Assembly (NCBI RefSeq): GCF_902364365.1
Contig: NZ_CABJDN010000002.1
Coordinates: 558,155-622,154 of the forward strand
Direction: 5' to 3'
Origin: Bacteroides intestinalis
GTDB taxonomy: Bacteria; Bacteroidota; Bacteroidia; Bacteroidales; Bacteroidaceae
Length of the DNA: 64,000 nt
This document shows positions 1-7,880 of the stretch, piece after piece (position 1 is the first letter of the stretch; every line of letters begins with the position of its first letter). The position numbers and the translations under genes were made by a program. The notes below the pieces were generated by a model. That model had not been told where the DNA came from, searched no databases, and saw only the letters and a list, made by a program, of their open reading frames with translations.

Positions 1-17
1 AGATTGAATCGCAAGTT

Positions 18-242
18 ATGGAATTAAGAAAGGATGCGGATGATATACAAACAGGGATGAAAGATTTCTATCTTTATGATTATAAAAGTACTTTCAATAG
101 TATCAAATCTTATCTAATGGATAGAGATTTTTATAATGCTATTGAAGCTACAAAAAAATGTCTTGAATCTATTTACAGCGCAAAAACCTTCTTTCATTAT
201 AAACCCAAATTTTATGAAGAAGGAGGACGTAGCTTTCTATAA
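18..242 (+). CDS. Hypothetical protein, possibly 5'-truncated by the window edge
   Basis: Short soluble protein of 74 residues from this ATG, with no domain I recognise. The reading frame stays open upstream to the first bases of the window, so this may be the C-terminal part of a longer protein rather than a complete gene. The predicted chain is mainly helical, rich in Lys, Asp, Tyr and Phe, and has no signal peptide. It lies 5 nt upstream of the retropepsin-like gene and is probably co-transcribed with it as cargo of the integrated element. No function is proposed. Confidence 0.5.
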   Translation: MELRKDADDIQTGMKDFYLYDYKSTFNSIKSYLMDRDFYNAIEATKKCLESIYSAKTFFHYKPKFYEEGGRSFL

Positions 243-247
243 TTATT

Positions 248-667
248 TTGATTAGTATAATGAACTATTCTATTTTATTTGGAATTAAGCAAACTAAACT
301 CCCCATTATAATAGTTGAGATAGAGGATAAGCACCTTTGTTTCATCTTAGATACTGGGAGTACATGTTGTTTGATTGATAGTAATGTAGTAGAATATTTC
401 AAGGATATAGTAGAGCCTATTGGGGATTACTGCATCAGTGGAATAGATGGAACTAAGCATAATGTAGATGTGGTTATTCTACCTTTCAACTTTGAAGGTT
501 ATACCTATAAGCCAAAGTTCTGTGTACAGCAACTATCAGATGCTTTTAAAGAAATTGAAGAAGATAGTGGAATACAAGTACATGGATTGCTGGGTACTGA
601 CTTCCTATTAGAAAATAAATGGATTATTGATTTCAAAGAACTTAATATACACATTAACAATGAGTGA
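248..667 (+). CDS. Retropepsin-like aspartic protease domain protein
   Basis: A 139-residue single-domain protein with the retroviral-type aspartic protease signature: ILDTGSTCCLID near residues 32-43, holding the catalytic Asp-Thr-Gly, and a second conserved block HGLLGTDFLL followed by WIIDF near the C-terminus, where the flap-end and GxD/N motifs sit in this family. Such single-lobe proteins act as homodimers. There is no signal peptide, so a cytoplasmic location is expected. The next gene starts inside its 3' end (8-nt overlap), indicating translational coupling. The fold assignment is good; the substrate is unknown. Related domains recur at 1672-2505. Confidence 0.7.
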   Translation: MISIMNYSILFGIKQTKLPIIIVEIEDKHLCFILDTGSTCCLIDSNVVEYFKDIVEPIGDYCISGIDGTKHNVDVVILPFNFEGYTYKPKFCVQQLSDAFKEIEEDSGIQVHGLLGTDFLLENKWIIDFKELNIHINNE

Positions 668-923
668 CATACAGCAGACATCTGAAAATACGTTATTATG
701 GTTTATAGTAGCCGCTATATTTGGCTTACTTTGTTTAATTATATGGTTGTTTCAAACTGTAAAATTTAGAGAGCCTACAGTTAGTGATTATTATAGAAAC
801 TATAATGATGATAGAGGATATTTGTTAAATGAAGAATTATATAACAAAGCACTGTATAGATATAAAAAGTGTAACAATAAACGCAGATGGTTTATATTAT
901 TGTATGATTATGTAAACAAATAA
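660..923 (+). CDS. Small single-pass membrane protein coupled to the protease
   Basis: An 87-residue protein starting at ATGAGTGAC, inside the last codons of the protease gene. An in-frame start at 627 is less likely because it would overlap the protease much further. Residues about 13-33 form one strong transmembrane helix (LLWFIVAAIFGLLCLIIWLF), followed by a basic, Tyr- and Asn-rich cytoplasmic tail. No family recognised. The overlapping start suggests it works with, or is co-regulated with, the upstream retropepsin-like protein, perhaps as a membrane partner; that is inference. Confidence 0.55.
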   Translation: MSDIQQTSENTLLWFIVAAIFGLLCLIIWLFQTVKFREPTVSDYYRNYNDDRGYLLNEELYNKALYRYKKCNNKRRWFILLYDYVNK

Positions 924-1298
924 ATTTATGTTTTTGATTCTTCTAAAGATATGTGATTATACTCAAATGTCTAATCATTAATATTGAGAATAGCCCTCGC
1001 TATACCCTTGGTTGCTGTGCCTTTCTATTATATCTAATTATTAGGTGTTTCATTTAATAGGAAGAAAAGATTAATCAATATCACTTAAAGCTTACTTCTT
1101 CTAGTGGTATAAGATAACTGCATTATAAACTTTAAATAAAGGATTGAATTATGGAAAAGAAACAAGAAACTTAGCACTTCCAAGTGCTAGTATTGGCAAT
1201 GTATAAACCTTACCAATGTTGGTCAATAGTTGTTCTATTGACTTTTATAGAAGTAATTAACAGACTAACAATCAATTAATTGAATAGTATTATCAAAG
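924..1298. other. Non-coding end of the element with two hairpins
   Basis: No gene-sized frame. Two hairpins are visible: TAGCACTT (1172-1179) with AAGTGCTA (1182-1189), and GTCAATAG (1222-1229) with CTATTGAC (1235-1242), the latter followed by TTTT as in a terminator. Their position 60-130 nt from the attachment site also fits recombinase or excisionase binding sites. Neither reading can be proved here. Confidence 0.35.
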
Positions 1299-1343
1299 AG
1301 CCTTCCAAGCTGAGGGTCGCGGGTTTGAGCCCCGTCTTCCGCT
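1299..1343 (+). other. Displaced 3' fragment of tRNA-Gly(UCC): attachment site
   Basis: The sequence contains an anticodon loop CTTCCAA with the 3' strand of the anticodon stem, a variable loop, a complete T arm (GCGGG stem, TTTGAGC loop, CCCGT) and the 3' acceptor strand CTTCCGC ending in the U73-type discriminator expected for bacterial tRNA-Gly. The D arm and 5' acceptor strand (expected GCGGAAG) are absent, so this is not a functional tRNA but an att copy. Confidence 0.65.
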
Positions 1344-1349
1344 CTTCTG

Positions 1350-1390
1350 AAAATCAGATAGTTATCGCAAGATTTCTATCTGATTTTTGC
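1350..1390 (+). terminator. Rho-independent terminator of the tRNA locus
   Basis: Perfect 12-bp stem, AAAATCAGATAG (1350-1361) with CTATCTGATTTT (1376-1387), immediately 3' of the tRNA fragment and ending in a T run. It probably terminated the original tRNA-Gly transcript. Confidence 0.7.
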
Positions 1391-1414
1391 TTTTAGAGGA
1401 TGCCGAATTTAGCG

Positions 1415-1574
1415 TGGTTTAACCGAGTGAGTTAAACCGAGAGTTAAACCAAAATCTTATGAACACATCAATGCGTGCTACAAATGGAAAACTTTAGCAA
1501 AAGAAAATGATTACCTACATCTGAAACTCATAATCATAAGGTTTATGGAATATATTAATGAATTTCACAAGTAA
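1415..1574 (+). pseudogene. Possible remnant of a coding sequence with TTAAACC repeats
   Basis: A frame without a start codon, open from 1431 to the stop at 1572-1574, encodes about 47 residues of coding-like composition (including HINACYKWKTLAKENDY). It may be the tail of a lost gene next to the insertion site. It is preceded by inverted and direct copies of an eight-base word: GGTTTAAC at 1416-1423, GTTAAACC at 1431-1438 and again at 1443-1450. No homologue is recognised. Confidence 0.25.
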
Positions 1575-1671
1575 TAGATAGAGTTCACTCATCAAGCGAT
1601 TTGCCAATTCCAATAACTTATGAATTTCTCTCCGAGCTAAATAGATTGAAATTAATAATTCAAGCTCTCTT

Positions 1672-2505
1672 TTACAACAATTCAAGTATCTGTTTCTTAT
1701 AATTAAGTATAAAGGAATGGCCTTGTAAGAATTCGATGTTTAAGAGCCCAATATTGCCATCACCTATTATAAAATCTAACGTATACTCATCCTTTCCTAT
1801 CTTGAATGTTACATTTCTACATAATTCAGCCATCTTAATTGATAATTTATTTACGATATTAGCTGTTTCCTTTTGAATTTGCTCAGGTTTTCCTACATAT
1901 AAACCACGTTGAAGTTTATTGTTTCTACATCCTGTATCAAAAGCAAATCGTGTTTTTTTTCCATTGACTTTACTATCTAAAATGATATAATCTATTGCCA
2001 CATCAGGATAGTCTTCATGGTTTTTCCATTTATAAATAGTCCCTTTCGCTTTATTATTAGAATCGTAGGATTCAACAATATTCTTTTCCATATCAAATTT
2101 CCAAGCTCCTGATCTAAGGATATTAGCCCCGACGATAAATTTTGGTGCATATTTTTGAAAATGCCCAGTAAGATCTGCAACTAAGCAATACACTCTATGA
2201 TATGTCTTTCCACAAAAAAAAATAGAATCTATAAAAGCACTTGAAATCTTATCTTTAGTTTGGTTAACAGGAATTGCTTGTAATTCATCTTCTTTTATTC
2301 CGCATGAATCAATAGCAAAAATAGAATCAATTATACATAACGAACAACCCGTATCAATAAGAGAGGGTATTGAGTGCCTTTTTGTCTCATTGAACACCTG
2401 TACATCCGTATACATAAACTTATCTTTAAAAATAAGCTTTGATTGTGCTTTAGCAGCAAAACTGACAGCAAGCATTATACATAAGGATAAAAAATAGAAC
2501 TTCAT
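1672..2505 (-). CDS. Exported protein with two tandem retropepsin-like domains
   Basis: The start at 2505 gives an N-terminus MKFYFLSLCIMLAVSFAAKAQ, a clear signal peptide; the longer frame from 2547 would bury it behind charged residues. Two DTG active-site motifs occur in one chain, LIDTGCSLCIID near residue 50 and FAFDTGCRNNKL near 190, each followed about 90-100 residues later by a G.N.L.....F.F(D/N) block. The protein therefore carries two retropepsin-like lobes and could form an intramolecular pseudo-dimer like pepsins. It is predicted to be periplasmic or surface exposed. The upstream gene ends 2 nt before this start, so the two are co-transcribed. The substrate is unknown. Confidence 0.65.
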   Translation of the reverse strand: MKFYFLSLCIMLAVSFAAKAQSKLIFKDKFMYTDVQVFNETKRHSIPSLIDTGCSLCIIDSIFAIDSCGIKEDELQAIPVNQTKDKISSAFIDSIFFCGKTYHRVYCLVADLTGHFQKYAPKFIVGANILRSGAWKFDMEKNIVESYDSNNKAKGTIYKWKNHEDYPDVAIDYIILDSKVNGKKTRFAFDTGCRNNKLQRGLYVGKPEQIQKETANIVNKLSIKMAELCRNVTFKIGKDEYTLDFIIGDGNIGLLNIEFLQGHSFILNYKKQILELL

Positions 2506-2507
2506 AA

Positions 2508-2888
2508 TTATTTTAAAAATATATCTCTTAAAACATCTCCTATCCACAGTTCTCTCATTTTTTCTCGAAAATAATCATCCTTAAATTTAAAGGCATCTTT
2601 ATTGTATATTCTTTTAAGATTGTGATTCACACTGTCTCGGTAGTGTAAGATTAGACGATAATACAATGCAGAGTCATTAATTTCATCTTGTTTTACAGTT
2701 ATTGAATCTTTAACAGCAGGTATAGTAGCAAAGGTATCTTGGATTGTACTTGTTACCAACGTATCTTTTACAAATTTTATATCTAACGTGTCTCTATTTA
2801 AATTGAGATATCTATTCGTCCGTGCAAATAAAGCCCCGTTGCTAAATGCAAGAATTAGTAAGATTGATATTTTAAGTACATCTTTCAT
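2508..2888 (-). CDS. Small exported protein upstream of the tandem protease
   Basis: A 126-residue protein from ATG at 2888 with a signal peptide (KISILLILAFSNGALFA). The mature part is short, Asp- and Thr-rich with repeats of the DTL/DTF type, then a helical charged stretch. No family recognised. The arrangement resembles a partner or inhibitor encoded upstream of an exported protease, but that is inference from position. A frame start at 2915 adds nine residues and is less likely because it spoils the signal peptide. Confidence 0.5.
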   Translation of the reverse strand: MKDVLKISILLILAFSNGALFARTNRYLNLNRDTLDIKFVKDTLVTSTIQDTFATIPAVKDSITVKQDEINDSALYYRLILHYRDSVNHNLKRIYNKDAFKFKDDYFREKMRELWIGDVLRDIFLK

Positions 2889-3127
2889 ACACCGTTTTTT
2901 GCAAAGATACAACATTCTAAAAATAGATGTTCCTTTTACCAGAAAAATAGAGGTATATCTGTAAGTTCCAAGTTTTGGGATTTCAATAGAAGCATATCTA
3001 AGTCCAACTGTCCTAACAAAGGGTAGATGTTATATGCAATGGTAGGAGAAGAATGCAAGAAGCTAAAAAACAAATATGCAAACCGGAAATAATTAGCGAA
3101 ACACTTGACATCGCCTTCTCAATATCG
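2889..3127. other. Intergenic stretch without recognisable genes
   Basis: No open frame of coding quality and no strong hairpin. The expected promoter of the exported-protein pair lies just right of 2888, where CAAAGATA (2896-2903), the reverse complement of TATCTTTG, is found. Confidence 0.4.
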
Positions 3128-3141
3128 TATCTTTGTATCAT

Positions 3142-3230
3142 CCTTTTATAGATAATCTTTATTCAACTTTGCATTAAACTACATTTCACGGCATATAGGA
3201 ACGGAGAAGCAACTGCTTCCCCGTTTTTTT
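3142..3230 (+). ncRNA. Candidate small RNA with own promoter and terminator
   Basis: A near-consensus promoter (TTG at 3105-3107, 20-nt gap, TATCTTTG at 3128-3135) is followed within 90 nt by a Rho-independent terminator: ACGG-GAAGC (3201-3210, with one mismatch) pairs with GCTTC-CCGT (3214-3224) and a seven-T run ends at 3230. No start codon with a usable frame lies between them. This is the classical layout of an intergenic sRNA. The targets cannot be read from sequence. Confidence 0.5.
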
Positions 3231-3264
3231 ATTCCCTCAACACAGCAGGCTCCGATAGCTCACA

Positions 3265-3422
3265 GTTATATAAGCGTGGGCTTACACTTATATAAGCGTG
3301 AGCCCACACTTGTACAACCGCAATACCACACTCCGTCGTCTCCAATGCCACACTTCAACAGTTTAAACATGTGGCATTCAGCTGACTAAGATGTGGCATA
3401 GAGGAGAATAAAGTGTGGTATT
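3265..3422. repeat. Intergenic nested inverted/direct repeat cluster
   Basis: TTATATAAGCGTG occurs twice (about 3267 and 3291), and GTGGGCT/AGCCCAC flank the second copy. Then AATACCACACT (3322-3332) pairs perfectly with AGTGTGGTATT (3412-3422), enclosing AATGCCACA (3344-3352) with TGTGGCATT (3370-3378) and a further ATGTGGCAT copy (3391-3399). The module is built from a few short words in direct and inverted orientation. Confidence 0.6.
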
Positions 3423-3644
3423 TGCTTCGCTAACCACAGGCAAAAGATATCAGAAACTCACAATCACAAGGCATTCGAGTCATGACACTCATCTTGGCAG
3501 TATTCCCGTTAATAATACATAAATTTGCTATTGACAAAAGGCAACGATTATCTGCCGGAATCAGTAAACATTATTTTTAATTTGAAGCAAATCACAATAA
3601 AGAATGTTTCATTGCAAGCAGAATAATTTCAGAAACATTCCCTC

Positions 3645-4517
3645 TTATTTCATAATATTACTCCTATACTGCGTCGGCGTCAGATTAACCAACTGCTTAA
3701 ACGTGCGATTGAAATGAGTGATTGAATCGAAGCCGCACTCCACAGCTATCTGCGAAATATCCATTTCTCCCAATGCTAACAACTTACAAGCATATCCCAC
3801 ACGCATTTCCAGCACATACTGCAAAAGCGTCTTCCCTGTATTCTCCTTGAAATAACGACAGAAGGCGCTGGAGTTCATACTCGCCATTCCGGCTATTTCA
3901 TTCAATTTGAGGTTACGGGTGTAGTTATTGTTTATAAAGGAAATGATTTTATCAATCCGCTTGTTCCCCAGCGTAGGAAACTTTTCGTAATAATGCAGAC
4001 TTGCCAACGTCCTTCTTTGCGGACTGACTGCCAGCTCCTGCAACAAATCCAGCAACCCGCTTATCTGGCGAAAACCACTTAATGAAAGAAAGCCGGAAAG
4101 CAACTCCCCTACCCGGGTTGCATCCTGTTTCGGAAAGATGATACCTCTCTTCGATTCCTCCAACAGCATTTTTATTTGCAGAAACTGAGGATAATAATCA
4201 AAGGAATACTGCATAAAGTTCTGCTCAAACTGAATGATAGTCCCTTGTACGCGTGAAGTGGCGTTCTCCGAACCATAAATATCATTGCTCCGCATGTAAT
4301 GGGGCAGATTAGTACCGAACAGAATCACATCACCCGCAGAGAACTTCTCAATGCAGTCGCCTACAAAGCACAGACCATGACTCTCCTTTACGTAAATGAT
4401 TTCATACTGGCTGTGGAAATGCCATGGATAAGTGAAACGATCATAATCGTAATGCCGCGCTTTGATCGGATTCGACTCCGATATAGGTAACTTTTCATTT
4501 ATAATCGGTCGGCGCAT
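3645..4517 (-). CDS. AraC-family regulator, likely of the uxu genes
   Basis: A 290-residue regulator: N-terminal cupin-like sensor (HYDYDRFTYPWHFHSQYEI, typical of AraC sugar sensors) and C-terminal double helix-turn-helix with the AraC signature (IAVECGFDSITHFNRTFKQLVNLTPTQYR). The start is placed at 4517, not 4616, because a -7 box (CAAAGATA, 4544-4551, minus strand) lies just upstream and would leave the longer start untranscribed. It is divergent from the mannonate dehydratase gene with 169 nt between starts, the usual layout of a local activator. Regulation of hexuronate catabolism in response to a pathway sugar acid is inferred from context. Confidence 0.8.
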   Translation of the reverse strand: MRRPIINEKLPISESNPIKARHYDYDRFTYPWHFHSQYEIIYVKESHGLCFVGDCIEKFSAGDVILFGTNLPHYMRSNDIYGSENATSRVQGTIIQFEQNFMQYSFDYYPQFLQIKMLLEESKRGIIFPKQDATRVGELLSGFLSLSGFRQISGLLDLLQELAVSPQRRTLASLHYYEKFPTLGNKRIDKIISFINNNYTRNLKLNEIAGMASMNSSAFCRYFKENTGKTLLQYVLEMRVGYACKLLALGEMDISQIAVECGFDSITHFNRTFKQLVNLTPTQYRSNIMK

Positions 4518-4640
4518 ATATTCAGCAAAATTTAATTCACACACAAAGATAAGGAAAGACAATAGAAATGCTACCGCATACATGCAAAAATCCGCATATA
4601 TTCTGCAAATATCCATTTATCGCAGCATTATTTTTGCACG

Positions 4641-4648
4641 TATATTTG
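4641..4648 (+). promoter_or_regulatory. -7 box of the uxu operon promoter
   Basis: TATATTTG matches TAnnTTTG and lies 39 nt before the uxuA start. No good -33 TTTG is present at the right spacing, as expected of a promoter that depends on the divergent AraC activator. Confidence 0.5.
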
Positions 4649-4686
4649 CAGTCAATAATCAGTTAAACTATTAATATATAAATGTT

Positions 4687-5859
4687 ATGGAAAAAACCTG
4701 GAGATGGTTTGGCAAGAAAGACAAGATCACGCTCGACATGCTGCGGCAAATCGGCGTGGAAGGAATTGTGACTGCCTTGCACGATGTGCCCAATGGTGAA
4801 ATATGGACCGAAGAGGCTATCAACGATCTGAAAACCTATATCGAGTCTTACGGCCTGCGCTGGTCTGTAGTAGAAAGCCTGCCTGTTTGCGAGGCGATCA
4901 AGTATGCCGGACCGGACCGCGAACAGTTGATAGAAAACTATAAAGTCAGTCTGGCAAACCTAGGTAAGTGCGGTGTGAAAACCGTATGCTATAACTTTAT
5001 GCCTGTTATCGACTGGATACGCACGGATTTGCAACATCCCTGGGCAGACGGCACTTCGTCACTCTACTTCGACCGTGTTCGCTTCGCTTACTTCGACCTT
5101 CGAATCCTCGGACGTGAAGGAGCCGAAAAGGACTACTCCGCCGAAGAACTGGCAAAGGTTGCAGAACTGGACAAGACCATCACCGAAGCAGAAAAGGATG
5201 ATCTCATAGACACGATCATTGTAAAGACGCAAGGTTTCGTCAACGGAAATATCAAAGAAGGAGATAAGAATCCGGTGAACATCTTCAAGAAGCTGTTGGC
5301 ACTCTATAAAGGTATCGACCGTGATATGCTACGCGAAAACATGCGTTATTTCCTCTCCGCCATTATGCCCGTCTGCGAAGAATATGGTGTGAATATGTGT
5401 GTGCATCCCGATGATCCTCCGTTCCAGGTATTAGGTTTACCGCGTATTGTCACCAACGAAGCTGACATCGCCTGGTTCCTGAATGCAGTGGATAACCCGC
5501 ATAACGGACTGACCTTCTGCGCCGGTTCCCTCAGTGCAGGCGAGCATAACGATACCCGTGAATTGGCAAAGAAATTCGCTAAACGTACTCACTTTGTCCA
5601 CCTGCGCAGCACGGCCGCCATGCCCGGAGGCAACTTTATAGAAAGCTCGCATCTGACCGGACGCGGACATTTGATTGACCTCATCCGCATCTTTGAGAAA
5701 GAAAACCCGGGACTGCCTATGCGTGTAGACCACGGACGAATGATGCTGGGTGACGAAGACAAAGGATATAACCCCGGATATTCATTCCATGGCCGTATGC
5801 TGGCATTGGCACAGGTAGAAGGAATGATGGCAGTGGTGCAAGACGAAATAAACAATTAA
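4687..5859 (+). CDS. uxuA: Mannonate dehydratase
   Basis: A full-length 390-residue UxuA (EC 4.2.1.8), which dehydrates D-mannonate to 2-keto-3-deoxygluconate in hexuronate (glucuronate) breakdown in the cytoplasm. Family landmarks are present: N-terminal KTWRWFG and LHDVPNGEIW, CVHPDDPPFQVLGLPRIV with the metal-binding His near residue 240, CAGSLSAG with the metal-ligand Cys near 278, and HLRS and SFHGRMLALAQVEGM near the C-terminus. The next gene, an SDR dehydrogenase making mannonate from fructuronate's reduction, follows after 25 nt, so the two steps are encoded together. Assignment is secure. Confidence 0.97.
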   Translation: MEKTWRWFGKKDKITLDMLRQIGVEGIVTALHDVPNGEIWTEEAINDLKTYIESYGLRWSVVESLPVCEAIKYAGPDREQLIENYKVSLANLGKCGVKTVCYNFMPVIDWIRTDLQHPWADGTSSLYFDRVRFAYFDLRILGREGAEKDYSAEELAKVAELDKTITEAEKDDLIDTIIVKTQGFVNGNIKEGDKNPVNIFKKLLALYKGIDRDMLRENMRYFLSAIMPVCEEYGVNMCVHPDDPPFQVLGLPRIVTNEADIAWFLNAVDNPHNGLTFCAGSLSAGEHNDTRELAKKFAKRTHFVHLRSTAAMPGGNFIESSHLTGRGHLIDLIRIFEKENPGLPMRVDHGRMMLGDEDKGYNPGYSFHGRMLALAQVEGMMAVVQDEINN

Positions 5860-5884
5860 AAATTAATAATTAAATAAGGAGATT

Positions 5885-6700
5885 ATGAACGAACAATTCA
5901 GTATTGCAGGTAAAGTAGCCGTTATCACCGGTGCAGGTGGTGTATTGGGTGGCAGCATTGCCAAATGTTTCATGGAGCAAGGCGCCAAAGTAGTAGCCGT
6001 TGACATCCGTCAGGAACAACTGGACAAACGTGTAGAAGAACTGAAAGCTTACGGTGAAGATGTAATCGGCATCGTAGGTAATGTATTGGACATCGCCAGC
6101 CTTGAAAAATTGGCTGATGACATCGTTGCCAAATGGGGACGTATCGACATCCTGCTCAACATTGCCGGTGGCAATATGCCGGGTGCTACGCTGGCTCCCG
6201 ACCAGAACTTCTTCGACATGGACGTTACCTGCTGGGAGAAAGTGACTAACCTGAATATGAACGGAACCGTCTATCCTTCTATGGTATTCAGCAAAGTGAT
6301 GGCTAAACAAGGTAAAGGTTGTATCGTAAACGTATCTTCCATGGCTGCTTACAGCGCTATCACCCGCGTTCCGGGTTACTCGGCAGCTAAGACAGCCGTT
6401 GCCAACTTCACTCAATGGCTGGCAAGCGAACTCGCACTGAAGTACGGAGACGGCATCCGTGTGAATGCTATCGCTCCGGGTTTCTTCATCGGCGACCAGA
6501 ATCGTGCCGTGCTTATCAATCCTGACGGTTCACTGACAGACCGCAGCAAGAAAGTTTTAGCCAAAACTCCGATGAAACGCTTTGGAGATATCAACGAACT
6601 GAACGGCGCCGTACAATTCCTGTGCAGCGATGCGGCAAGTTTCGTGACGGGTGCATTGCTTCCGATAGATGGCGGATTTAGTGCATTCAGCGGAGTATAA
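5885..6700 (+). CDS. SDR-family D-mannonate oxidoreductase (fructuronate reductase)
   Basis: A 271-residue short-chain dehydrogenase with cofactor motif TGAGGVLGG (residues 15-23), NIAGG, and the catalytic Ser near 152, Tyr165 and Lys169 in YSAAK. SDR enzymes next to uxuA in Bacteroides serve as D-mannonate oxidoreductase, interconverting D-fructuronate and D-mannonate with NAD(H), in place of the unrelated long-chain UxuB of E. coli. The specific substrate is inferred from the operon; the SDR fold is certain. A strong terminator follows. Confidence 0.85.
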   Translation: MNEQFSIAGKVAVITGAGGVLGGSIAKCFMEQGAKVVAVDIRQEQLDKRVEELKAYGEDVIGIVGNVLDIASLEKLADDIVAKWGRIDILLNIAGGNMPGATLAPDQNFFDMDVTCWEKVTNLNMNGTVYPSMVFSKVMAKQGKGCIVNVSSMAAYSAITRVPGYSAAKTAVANFTQWLASELALKYGDGIRVNAIAPGFFIGDQNRAVLINPDGSLTDRSKKVLAKTPMKRFGDINELNGAVQFLCSDAASFVTGALLPIDGGFSAFSGV

Positions 6701-6724
6701 GAAGCTACACCCTGTTTTTTCCAT

Positions 6725-6760
6725 ACAAAAGCTGTTTCAAAATTCTGAAACAGCTTTTGT
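6725..6760 (+). terminator. Terminator of the uxu operon
   Basis: Perfect 15-bp stem (6725-6739 with 6746-6760, AAAAGCTGTTTCA/TGAAACAGCTTTT core) with a six-base loop and a T-rich tail. Confidence 0.85.
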
Positions 6761-6880
6761 TGTTTAATAAGAGAATGCGAACGTGCACTTAAAATAAATC
6801 CATATCCACCGTTTGATATTCAACATTTTCCAGTTACCTTTGTTGAAATGAAAACAAAACAAGAAAAAGGAGACGAACTT

Positions 6881-7735
6881 ATGGCTGGTAATTATATTCG
6901 TTTCGATTGGGCAATGAAGCGTCTGCTGCGTAACAAAGCCAATTTTGGGGTACTGGAAGGATTCCTGACTACCCTTTTGAAAGAAAACATCAAGATTCAG
7001 AAACTCCTGGAAAGCGAAAGTAATCAAGAGGATGAGTTTGATAAGTATAATCGTGTGGATATGCTTGCTGAAAATTCGAAAGGCGAACTTATCCTGATCG
7101 AAGTCCAGAATAACAATGAATATGCTTACTTCCAACGTATGCTGTTCGGCACTTCCAAGCTTGTGACAGAATACATCAACCGCGGCGAAGGATACGATAA
7201 AGTACGCAAAGTCTACAGCGTTAATATCGTATATTTCTCCCTGGGTAATGGAAAAGATATCGTATATCATGGCAAAACAGAATTCCGCGGTATCCATGAA
7301 GGGGATATTCTGGAACTAACTCCTTTTCAGAAACAGACTTTCAGTGTTGATACTGTCAGCCAACTTTATCCCGAGTATTATATTCTAAAAGTAAATGATT
7401 TCAATCAGGTTGCCAAAAGCCCGTTAGAGGAATGGATTCATTATCTGAATACAGGTGATATTCCCGACAGCGCTACTGCTCCTGGTTTAGAGGAGGTTCG
7501 TGAACACCTGAAGATAGACAGGATGACTAAAGATGAGTTGAAAGCCTATTATCGACATTTGGATAATATCGTTATCCTCCGAGACAACATCTATACGGAA
7601 CGTGCAGAAGGACGTGCAGAAGGACGTGAAGAAGAGCGTTATAGTATAGCTCGTTCCCTAAAAGAACTCAATACTCCCATAGATATAATTATTAAATCTA
7701 CTGGTCTTTCCGAAAAAGAGATTGCTATATTATAA
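6881..7735 (+). CDS. Rpn-family PD-(D/E)XK nuclease (putative transposase)
   Basis: A 284-residue protein of the Rpn/PDDEXK_2 family common in Bacteroides. The nuclease core shows RVDMLAENSKGELILIEVQNN, that is the D..(E)XQ-type active site, near residues 58-78, and a C-terminal basic/acidic repeat ERAEGRAEGREEERY that is typical of these proteins. Known members promote RecA-independent recombination or degrade DNA. The start is placed at ATG 6881 (AGGAG upstream) because the promoter (TTTG 6812-6815, 19-nt gap, TACCTTTG 6835-6842) puts the transcript start at about 6848, where an in-frame alternative ATG lies. Confidence 0.8.
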   Translation: MAGNYIRFDWAMKRLLRNKANFGVLEGFLTTLLKENIKIQKLLESESNQEDEFDKYNRVDMLAENSKGELILIEVQNNNEYAYFQRMLFGTSKLVTEYINRGEGYDKVRKVYSVNIVYFSLGNGKDIVYHGKTEFRGIHEGDILELTPFQKQTFSVDTVSQLYPEYYILKVNDFNQVAKSPLEEWIHYLNTGDIPDSATAPGLEEVREHLKIDRMTKDELKAYYRHLDNIVILRDNIYTERAEGRAEGREEERYSIARSLKELNTPIDIIIKSTGLSEKEIAIL

Positions 7736-7753
7736 AGAATTAGCTTTTTATTT

Positions 7754-7803
7754 GTTGACAGAATTAATTCCTTTCTGTGCAGAGAGGAGTTAATTCCGTC
7801 AAC
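7754..7803. terminator. Hairpin downstream of the Rpn gene
   Basis: Imperfect inverted repeat: GTTGAC-GAATTAA pairs with TTAATTC-GTCAAC with one mismatch, enclosing a smaller CTTTCT/AGAGAG hairpin. There is no long T run, so a terminator role is plausible but not certain. Confidence 0.45.
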
Positions 7804-7880
7804 AAGTTTAAGATAACTATTTTGTATTGAGTTGATTGTATATCAAAGACAAACCTTTATCTTTGTTATCGAAAAAATAA

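Larger units (their letters stand above)
1..1343. mobile_element. Right end of an integrated element (att at tRNA-Gly fragment)
   Basis: AT-rich segment ending at a displaced 3' piece of a tRNA-Gly gene (about 1299-1343). Elements that integrate by tyrosine recombinase into tRNA 3' ends leave an intact tRNA at one end and a duplicated 3' fragment at the other. Since the fragment reads rightwards, the intact tRNA and the body of the element should lie to the left, outside the window. The three small genes at 18-923 would then be cargo. The integrase is not visible here, so the assignment rests on the tRNA fragment and composition. Confidence 0.5.

Noticed and set aside
1299..1343. Complete tRNA gene
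   Set aside because: The 5' acceptor strand and D arm are missing, so it is a fragment.
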